This document shows positions 1-5,101 of a DNA stretch of 7,422 nucleotides, one piece after another. Position 1 is the first letter of the stretch; the number at the start of each line of letters is the position of its first letter. Source of the stretch: Candidatus Hydrogenedentes bacterium UBA2224 (GTDB lineage: Bacteria > Hydrogenedentota > Hydrogenedentia > Hydrogenedentales > SLHB01); NCBI GenBank assembly GCA_002348185.1, contig DDYW01000011.1:1-7422 (forward strand), written 5' to 3'. Made by a program: the position numbers and the translations under genes. The notes beneath the pieces were generated by a model, which saw only the letters and a list, made by a program, of their open reading frames with translations, searched no databases and had not been told where the DNA came from.

Positions 1-1012
1 CCGAGCCCGTGGGCCCCGTCACCAGGAAAATGCCGTTCGGCTTCGCGATCACGTTGCGGATCTTCTTCAGCACGTCCGGCGAAAACCCCAGCGTGTCCAG
101 GTCGATCTTCACCGCCGTCCGGTCGAGAATACGCATGGTCACGTTCTCGCCGTACAGCGTCGGCAGCGTGCCCACGCGGATATCCACCTCGGCATCGCCC
201 ACCTTCAAGTCGATGCGCGCGTCTTGCGGAAGACGCCGCTCGCCGATGTCCATTTCACTCATGATCTTGACGCGCGAAATCAGCGCGAGCGACATCGCCT
301 TGGGCGGGCTCACGATCTCGTGCAACACGCCGTCGATGCGGATACGGATGCGGAAATCATCTTCATACGTCTCGAAATGGATATCCGATGCCCGCTTCTG
401 CACCGCTTCGAGCAGCACCAGATTCACAATCTTGATGATCTCGGGTTCCTGCGCCAACTGCACCAGGTTGTCCACGTCGCCCACGATCTGTTGCTGGCCC
501 AGTTCTTCCGCGGTCAGTTCGGCATCGCCGACCCGCTCGACGAGACTCTGCAGCGTCTCGTGCACCGATTCGCTCTCGTACGAATAATTGTTCTTGATGA
601 ACGCCGCGATCGCCTCTTCATTGCTGACCGCGCCCTTCACCTTGCATCCCAGGATCTGCGTCAGGTCGTCGATGATCCCCAGGTTCAGCGGGTCCGCCAT
701 CGCCACCGTCAGCACCCCGTCATCGAAGCGGATCGGCACGATGTTGTAGAACCGGGCAATGTCCGAAGACACCCGGCCCAGCACGTCGTGCGATACCTGC
801 ATCCGGTTGACGTCGACGCGCTCCATCCCCGCCTGCACGCCGAGCGCTTCCACCACCGCCTGCTCGTTGCACAGGCCCATCTGGACCAGAACGCGCCCCA
901 GCATCTCGCCGGTCAGGCGTTGACGCTGAAGCGCTTCATCCAGTTCCAGCGGCGTGATCACGCCATGGTCAATCAAGATGTCGCCGATCGGTCTTTCGTG
1001 GGTGACGGCCAT
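1..1012 (-). CDS. GspE/PilB-family assembly ATPase, second copy (3' part cut by window edge)
   Basis: An assembly-type hexameric ATPase that would power pilin or pseudopilin polymerisation at the cytoplasmic face of the inner membrane. Seen: 337 codons are present. Residues 7-68 hold two MshEN-like motifs (RPIGDILIDHGVIT..., then MLGRVLVQMGL...), and the GSPII_E N-terminal domain continues to about residue 140 (TVAMADPLN at 102-110). The N2 domain has SDIHFE near 209-214, RIRIDGVLHEI near 223-232, and the arginine-rich ERRLPQDAR at 258-266. The last visible residues, LVTGPTGS, are the start of Walker A, so Walker B, the His box and any cysteine motif lie outside. The ATG is preceded by GAGAGGA at 10-nt spacing and follows pilT by 29 nt, suggesting the same transcript. 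The truncation is the window edge, not a mutation. GspE, PilB or MshE identity cannot be settled without the C-terminal half. Confidence 0.93.
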   Translation of the reverse strand, partial: MAVTHERPIGDILIDHGVITPLELDEALQRQRLTGEMLGRVLVQMGLCNEQAVVEALGVQAGMERVDVNRMQVSHDVLGRVSSDIARFYNIVPIRFDDGVLTVAMADPLNLGIIDDLTQILGCKVKGAVSNEEAIAAFIKNNYSYESESVHETLQSLVERVGDAELTAEELGQQQIVGDVDNLVQLAQEPEIIKIVNLVLLEAVQKRASDIHFETYEDDFRIRIRIDGVLHEIVSPPKAMSLALISRVKIMSEMDIGERRLPQDARIDLKVGDAEVDIRVGTLPTLYGENVTMRILDRTAVKIDLDTLGFSPDVLKKIRNVIAKPNGIFLVTGPTGS

Positions 1013-1041
1013 CAGTCACGCGTCCTCTCAAGCTGTTGCGG

Positions 1042-2166
1042 TTACCGCGGTTTCACTTCCTCTTCCGGTTCCTCTTTCGGCGCGTCTTCCAGACCCAGTT
1101 GCCTCGCCGCGACGCGGAATTCATCGAGTTGCTGCGCCCGGCCGGAAGCCACTTCATACGTAATGATGCCCTTTTTGTACAGCGCCAGCAGGTGCTCATC
1201 CAGCAGATTCATGCCATACTTGTGCCCGGTCTGAATCGACGACGTGATGCGGTACGACTTGTTGTCGCGAATCAAGTTCTGAATGGCCGGCGTCGTGATC
1301 ATGACCTCGAACGCCGCCACACGCCCGAAACCGCCCTTGCGGGGAAGCAGCGCCTGCGAAATCACCGCTTTCAGATTGCCCGCGAGCTGCGTGCGGATCT
1401 GTTCCTGCTGGTTCGTCGGGAACGCGTCCACCAGACGGTCAATCGTGCGCACCGCCCCCGTCGTGTGCAACGTGCCAAACACCAGGTGGCCGGTTTCGGC
1501 GGCGGTCACCGCGGCCTCGATGGTGGCCAGATCGCGCATTTCCCCCACCAGGATGATGTCGGGGTCCATGCGCAGCGCGCGGCGAATCGCCTCGGAGAAC
1601 GACGGCACATCCACCCCCACCTCGCGCTGATTCACCAGGCTTTTCTTGTGGTTGTGGTAATACTCGATCGGGTCCTCGATCGTGATGATGTGATGATCAA
1701 ATTCCGTGTTGAGGTAATCGATCATCGTGGCCAGGCTCGTGCTCTTGCCCGAGCCCGTGGGCCCCGTCACCAGAATCAGGCCGCGCGGCTGGGAAATCAC
1801 CTGTTTGAGCGACTGCGGCAGCCCAATTTGTTCAAAGGTCAGGATCTTGTTGGGGATCAAACGCAGCACCAGGCCCACGTTCCCCTTCTGCTTGAAGATC
1901 GACACACGGAACCGGGCGACGTCTTCAAACGCAAACCCAAAGTCCGAGCCGCCGACCTCCTGAATCTCCTGCTGGTTGTCCACCGACGCGATGCTCTTCA
2001 TCAGGCGCTCGGTGTCTTCGGGGCCGAGGTTGCGTTCACCAAAATACGTCAGGTGGCCGTGCACCCGCCCCACAGGGGGACTGCCCACCGCGAGGTGAAG
2101 ATCCGACCCGTCGCGGTCGATCAACATCTTCAGCAGGCTCACCATGTCATATTGTTGGGGGGGCAC
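1042..2166 (-). CDS. pilT: PilT-type twitching/retraction ATPase
   Basis: Hexameric ATPase which, in the PilT family, drives type IV pilus depolymerisation and retraction from the inner-membrane base. Seen: 374 aa, close to the usual PilT length of about 345-370. It opens with the short PilT N-domain (SDLHLAVGSPP near 21-31). Walker A is GPTGSGKS at 135-142, the Asp box TIEDPIE at 162-168, Walker B DPDIILVGEMRD at 201-212, and the His box TGHLVFGTLHT at 225-235. The PilT signature equivalent to AIRNLIRE is AIQNLIRD at 294-301. It has no MshEN domain and no zinc cysteines, unlike its neighbours, which separates it from PilB/GspE. The C-terminus ends in a short acidic tail (KEEPEEEV). The GTG start is favoured over an ATG 7 codons in because AAAGGAG sits 6 nt upstream of it. 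It lies 25 nt after the GspE-like gene. PilU-like function is possible, but the full signature favours PilT. Confidence 0.96.
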   Translation of the reverse strand: MPPQQYDMVSLLKMLIDRDGSDLHLAVGSPPVGRVHGHLTYFGERNLGPEDTERLMKSIASVDNQQEIQEVGGSDFGFAFEDVARFRVSIFKQKGNVGLVLRLIPNKILTFEQIGLPQSLKQVISQPRGLILVTGPTGSGKSTSLATMIDYLNTEFDHHIITIEDPIEYYHNHKKSLVNQREVGVDVPSFSEAIRRALRMDPDIILVGEMRDLATIEAAVTAAETGHLVFGTLHTTGAVRTIDRLVDAFPTNQQEQIRTQLAGNLKAVISQALLPRKGGFGRVAAFEVMITTPAIQNLIRDNKSYRITSSIQTGHKYGMNLLDEHLLALYKKGIITYEVASGRAQQLDEFRVAARQLGLEDAPKEEPEEEVKPR

Positions 2167-2172
2167 TGTCGT

Positions 2173-2179
2173 CTCCTTT
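2173..2179 (-). promoter_or_regulatory. Ribosome binding site of pilT (decides GTG start)
   Basis: AAAGGAG on the minus strand lies 6 nt before a GTG codon. The next in-frame ATG is 21 nt further in, which would make the spacing 27 nt. This strong Shine-Dalgarno match therefore supports the GTG as the pilT start. Confidence 0.75.
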
Positions 2180-2191
2180 CGTGCGCCGTAT

Positions 2192-4012
2192 CTACACCGG
2201 TTCGTCCATCTGCGTCACACGAAGCACTTCCTGCACCGACGTGATGCCCGCCACCGCTTTCTGCCAGGCATCCTCACGAAGCGTCTTCATGCCGCCGCTC
2301 GCCCGGGCTTCCGCCCGCAGGGCGCCCGCGGACGCGCCGTTTATGACCAGCTCGCGCAGCTTGTCCGTCGTCACCAGCAATTCATAGATGCCGATACGGC
2401 CCTGGTAACCCGTATGGTTGCAGTGCTCGCAGCCCCGGCCTTCAAACAACTCGATATCGTCGTAGTTGATTTTCAGGCCCAGCCGCTCCTTCTGGAGTTC
2501 CTCCGGCTTCGTCGGCTCCTTGCACGTCGTGCAGAGCGTCCGCACCAGCCGTTGCGCCAGCACGCAGCGCACGCCCGACGCCACCATGAACGGCTTCACC
2601 CCAATGTCCACCAGACGGATAAACGAACTGGCCGCGTCATTCGTGTGGACCGTCGAAAACACCATATGACCCGTCAGCGCCGCCTTGATGGCGATGGCTG
2701 CCGTCTCATAGTCGCGGATTTCACCCACCATCACGATGTCCGGGTCCTGACGGAAAATCGCGCGCAGCGCGTTGTCGAATTTCCACCCGATCTCGTGGTT
2801 CACCTGCACCTGGTTGATCCCCGAAAGCTGGTATTCCACGGGGTCTTCCACGGTCACCAGCTTCCGGTCAGGACTGTTCAGCTTGTGGAGCGACGCATAC
2901 AGCGTCGTCGTCTTTCCGGAGCCCGTGGGCCCCGTCACCAGCATCACGCCCGTGCCCTGGCCCAGCAGTTCCTCCCAGCGGCGCTGGTCTTCCGGACTGA
3001 AGCCCAGCTGGCCCAGGCCCAGCATCAGGCCGCTCTTGTCGAGGATACGCATCACCATGCTTTCGCCGTACTGCGCCGGGAGCGCGCTGACACGCAAGTC
3101 CACCATCTTGCCGCCGATATTGAGCTTGATGCGGCCGTCCTGCGGAATGCGCCGTTCCGACAGGTCCATGTTCGACAACAATTTGAGGCGCGAAATGATC
3201 GACGCCTGCGCGCGTTTCGGCGGCGGCGGCATCAGATGCAGCACGCCGTCAATCCGGTACCGGATTTTCACGTCATACTTCCCGGGCTCCACGTGAATAT
3301 CACTCGCCCGGAGCCGGAACGCTTCCAGGATTAGATTGTGAACATACCGGACCACCGGGTGGTCGTCATCGTCCTCCGTGTCCGCATTGCTGCCCACGTC
3401 AAAGTCCGCCGCATCGACGCTGATGCTGCTCATGCTGATGTCGCTCGCCGACATGCTGCTCACGCTGCTCATCGACGAGTCCAGTGAACTCACGTTCGAC
3501 ATGGTGCTCAACGTGCTCATGGTGGACGCGCTGCTCACCGTTGAAAGCATCGATTCCACCGTGTGCTCGTTCAGGCCGTAATACTTGCTCAACGCCTCGG
3601 CGATGTCTTCCCCCGGCGCCAGTTGCGGCTCCACCGGGCGTTCCAGCAGGCGCTCCACGTTCTCCAGGGCCGTGAAATTCGTCGGGTCAGCCGTCGCGAT
3701 GATCAGACGGTCCCCCGACTCGCCCAGCGGAATGATGCGGTACAAGGTGGCGATACTCGGTTCCACCATGTTGCGGATCCGCTCGGGAATCTCGCGGTCG
3801 GAAAGGCGCACAATCGGGATGCCGAGCTGTTCGGCAAGCCCTTCTGTGATATGGCCTTTGCTCAGATAGCCCAGACGAACCAGGATTTCGCCCAGGCGCC
3901 GGTGGCCCATCGTCGTCTGCTGTTTGTGTATCGCTTCGTCAAGCTGTTTTTGGGTGATCACGCCCTTTTCGACAAGGGTCTGCCCGAAGAGGCTATACGC
4001 TTGTTGTTGCAC
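2192..4012 (-). CDS. gspE: GspE/PilB-family assembly ATPase with Ser-rich repeat linker
   Basis: Assembly ATPase of the T2SS/T4P superfamily, expected to power pseudopilus or pilus growth through the GspL/GspM (PilM/N/O) platform. Seen: 606 aa. Residues 7-70 hold tandem MshEN-like motifs (LFGQTLVEKGVIT..., RRLGEILVRLGYL...EQLGIP), with the N-terminal domain running to about 148. Residues 154-198 form a Ser-rich tripeptide-repeat linker. The N2 domain follows, with SDIHVEPG at 237-244 and SERRIPQDGR at 285-294. The motor has Walker A GPTGSGKT at 361-368, Asp box VEDPVEY at 388-394, Walker B DPDIVMVGEIRD at 423-434, and His box TGHMVFSTVHT at 447-457. A zinc-type tetracysteine motif has C494/C497 and C528/C531. 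All catalytic motifs are intact. The GTG start has GAGG at 8-nt spacing and a closely preceding in-frame TGA. GspE is favoured by the nearby gspKLM genes, but PilB is equally possible given the adjacent pilT. Confidence 0.95.
   Translation of the reverse strand: MQQQAYSLFGQTLVEKGVITQKQLDEAIHKQQTTMGHRRLGEILVRLGYLSKGHITEGLAEQLGIPIVRLSDREIPERIRNMVEPSIATLYRIIPLGESGDRLIIATADPTNFTALENVERLLERPVEPQLAPGEDIAEALSKYYGLNEHTVESMLSTVSSASTMSTLSTMSNVSSLDSSMSSVSSMSASDISMSSISVDAADFDVGSNADTEDDDDHPVVRYVHNLILEAFRLRASDIHVEPGKYDVKIRYRIDGVLHLMPPPPKRAQASIISRLKLLSNMDLSERRIPQDGRIKLNIGGKMVDLRVSALPAQYGESMVMRILDKSGLMLGLGQLGFSPEDQRRWEELLGQGTGVMLVTGPTGSGKTTTLYASLHKLNSPDRKLVTVEDPVEYQLSGINQVQVNHEIGWKFDNALRAIFRQDPDIVMVGEIRDYETAAIAIKAALTGHMVFSTVHTNDAASSFIRLVDIGVKPFMVASGVRCVLAQRLVRTLCTTCKEPTKPEELQKERLGLKINYDDIELFEGRGCEHCNHTGYQGRIGIYELLVTTDKLRELVINGASAGALRAEARASGGMKTLREDAWQKAVAGITSVQEVLRVTQMDEPV
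3419..3553 (-). repeat. Degenerate 9-nt repeat encoding Ser-Ser/Thr-hydrophobic tripeptides in the GspE-like linker
   Basis: Codons 154-198 of the GspE-like protein encode 22 serines in 45 residues. From residue 154 to 177 there are eight consecutive triplets with Ser first and usually a hydrophobic residue third (SML, STV, SSA, STM, STL, STM, SNV, SSL). The pattern then shifts phase by one residue (DSSM, SSV, SSM) and fades. At DNA level the units resemble AGCAGC(A/G)TG or AGCACCATG, with both TCN and AGC serine codons used. The repeat is therefore partly diverged and not a fresh slippage array. Confidence 0.85.
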
Positions 4013-4020
4013 GGCCCAAA

Positions 4021-4026
4021 CCTCAC
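4021..4026 (-). promoter_or_regulatory. Ribosome binding site of the GspE-like gene (GTG start)
   Basis: GTGAGG on the minus strand, with GAGG 8 nt before the GTG start codon. An in-frame TGA lies only a few codons upstream, so no earlier start is available. The match is moderate rather than strong. Confidence 0.55.
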
Positions 4027-4041
4027 TTTCTCAGCACCTTC

Positions 4042-4071
4042 AATGTACCAGACATGCCCCGATCTTGTCAA
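4042..4071 (-). promoter_or_regulatory. Candidate sigma-70-type promoter P2 for the ATPase operon
   Basis: On the minus strand a perfect TTGACA (4071-4066) is followed after 18 nt by TACATT (4047-4042), which matches TATAAT at 4 of 6 positions. Initiation would fall roughly 20-25 nt before the GTG start of the GspE-like gene. The perfect -35 box and placement support it. The long spacer and imperfect -10 weaken it. Confidence 0.45.
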
Positions 4072-4098
4072 TGTAAATAGTGCGAGATAGTATTGCAA

Positions 4099-4126
4099 AT
4101 ATTACACTTACACCATGGGTTGTCAA
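4099..4126 (-). promoter_or_regulatory. Candidate sigma-70-type promoter P1 for the ATPase operon
   Basis: On the minus strand a perfect TTGACA (4126-4121) is followed after 16 nt by TAATAT (4104-4099), 4 of 6 to TATAAT. A shifted reading, AATATT at 17 nt, scores the same. It sits in an AT-rich island within otherwise GC-rich DNA and would give a leader of about 80 nt before the GspE-like gene. Confidence 0.5.
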
Positions 4127-4247
4127 TAATTTACCACCCCTCCGGCTGCCGTTTCCCGGGCCGCGCGCCCGCCGCCAGCGTCCCATGGTCAAGCCCCTCT
4201 TACGGTTGCGTGAAACCGCGTTTCCGGTGCGCGCGCACCAGTCTGCG

Positions 4248-4265
4248 AAAAGCCCGGAAGCCGGG
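4248..4265 (-). terminator. Weak candidate intrinsic terminator
   Basis: On the minus strand CCCGG-CTT-CCGGG forms a 5-bp GC stem with a 3-nt loop, followed by C and then TTTT. It would end transcripts reading out of gspM before the promoter candidates of the ATPase genes. The short stem and four-T tract make it weak. Confidence 0.25.
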
Positions 4266-4486
4266 AAGAAGAGCCTCTGGAGCAGCCCGCCCGGCCGGCC
4301 CGGCGCCCACCCGGATGTTCACCTGCCATGCCCCCCGCGCCGCCCGTCAAGGAATTTTCCTCATTCCGCAACCTCGGGCCCGCTTCGCGGCCAAACACAA
4401 TACACCCTTTTCCGACTTCCAAATGCATTCTGACTGAGGGATTGTCAAAAATCAACCCCGGCAACACAGGAAACATTGCCGCGGAA

Positions 4487-4548
4487 GGGCGGGCAGGCCG
4501 CCCGGTTCAGGCCCGGGCGGGCCGGCAGGGTCCGGGGCGCCCCCCGGA
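4487..4548. repeat. GC-rich inverted repeats directly after gspM
   Basis: Two perfect hairpins can be drawn within about 65 nt of the gspM stop. TCCGGGG (4531-4537) pairs with CCCCGGA (4542-4548) across a 4-nt loop. GGGCGG (4487-4492) pairs with CCGCCC (4498-4503) across a 5-nt loop. Neither is followed by a T tract on either strand, so they are not classical intrinsic terminators. They could protect the 3' end of the gspKLM message or act with Rho. Confidence 0.45.
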
Positions 4549-4550
4549 AA

Positions 4551-5084
4551 TCAGGCTCGCGGAGCAACCAGCACCAGGTCACACACGAGCCCGCGGCCGT
4601 CATCCGCCGGCCGCAGCTCGTCCAGGCGATCCAGCACGATCAAGTTTTCGCCGCTGTATATGCGCAGAAGGAGATCGAGGAGTTCCTCCATACTTACCCC
4701 CTCCAGATGGAGCTTGACGGCCTCGAACGCGCCCGACCGCACGGCCGTATTCTGGGTTTCGAGGGTGGCCCGGGCCCCCTGTCCGCCCTTGAGGTTCTGG
4801 GCCTGCAGGGCGCGGTCCACGTGGGAGTACAGGCCGAAAGCGCCCCGGTTGCGCAGCTTTCCCTCGAGCGCCACGCTGCTCTGGAGACGGCCCAACGCCT
4901 CGTCGCGCACCACCTGGGCATCCTGCAGCCGCAGCCGCGCCGCCTCCACCTCCCGGAGGGACTGGTGGTACATCCGGAACGGTCCGCGGTCCGAGAACAG
5001 CCACTGCGATACGATCACGGCGACCACTACCGCCCCAATCAGCACCACCATCTTTTCGCGTTTCTGCATCGCGATCTTCGCCAT
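4551..5084 (-). CDS. gspM: GspM/PilO-like inner-membrane platform protein
   Basis: A bitopic inner-membrane protein of the T2SS assembly platform, equivalent to PilO in pilus systems. In known systems GspM partners GspL and helps couple the cytoplasmic ATPase to the periplasmic pseudopilus. Seen: 177 aa, near the usual GspM size. It has a short basic cytoplasmic tail (MQKREK), one membrane helix at about 12-30, and a heptad-like helical stretch at about 38-78. A periplasmic alpha/beta domain follows at about 85-174, ending with the GspM/PilO-like pattern LEGVSMEELLDLLLRI and then a strand VCDLVLVA. The ATG has AGGAG at 8-nt spacing. It lies 17 nt after gspL, so it is probably co-transcribed. 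Primary sequence conservation in this family is low, so the call rests on architecture, C-terminal pattern and gene order. PilO is the alternative name. Confidence 0.82.
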   Translation of the reverse strand: MAKIAMQKREKMVVLIGAVVVAVIVSQWLFSDRGPFRMYHQSLREVEAARLRLQDAQVVRDEALGRLQSSVALEGKLRNRGAFGLYSHVDRALQAQNLKGGQGARATLETQNTAVRSGAFEAVKLHLEGVSMEELLDLLLRIYSGENLIVLDRLDELRPADDGRGLVCDLVLVAPRA

Positions 5085-5101
5085 TTCCGCTGCTCCTGTG
5101 T

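Larger units (their letters stand above)
4013..4550. other. 538-nt intergenic region between gspM and the GspE-like gene
   Basis: No convincing gene is seen. A 95-codon minus-strand frame (4189-4476) lacks a ribosome binding site and its Gly/Arg/Pro-rich translation resembles no family I know. About 4141-4380 and 4480-4550 are very GC-rich, with several inverted repeats including a perfect 14-bp palindrome at 4226-4239. About 4380-4480 is closer to balanced and carries another TTGACA box on the minus strand (4448-4443) without a good -10. About 4030-4135 is AT-rich and holds the two promoter candidates. A short unrecognised RNA gene cannot be excluded. Confidence 0.7.

Noticed and set aside
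1..1012. Second GspE-like gene as a truncated pseudogene
   Set aside because: The reading frame is intact with normal family motifs right up to position 1. It ends only because the window ends.
224..1234. 336-codon open frame on the plus strand at the left end
   Set aside because: It crosses the boundary between the second ATPase and pilT in antisense. The minus-strand reading shows clear ATPase domains across the same bases.
1036..2244. 402-codon open frame on the plus strand
   Set aside because: It lies opposite pilT, which has every catalytic motif. The plus-strand translation is His/Arg-rich without recognisable domains, as expected for the antisense of GC-rich codons.
2144..3334. 396-codon open frame on the plus strand
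   Set aside because: Antisense to the GspE-like gene. Arg/His-rich, with no motifs.
1..4012. Recent tandem duplication of one ATPase gene
   Set aside because: The three proteins differ in domain content and are diverged outside the catalytic motifs. The exact DNA identity is limited to 23-25 nt around Walker A.
4065..4093. Plus-strand promoter-like pair TTGTCA, 17 nt, TAGTAT
   Set aside because: Both boxes are imperfect and nothing downstream on the plus strand looks like a gene. The minus-strand boxes in the same AT-rich island are better and point at a real gene.
4189..4476. 95-codon minus-strand open frame in the gspM downstream gap
   Set aside because: No Shine-Dalgarno sequence before its ATG, Gly/Arg/Pro-biased translation, no recognisable family, and it runs through palindromic DNA. 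Kept only as a note in the intergenic entry.
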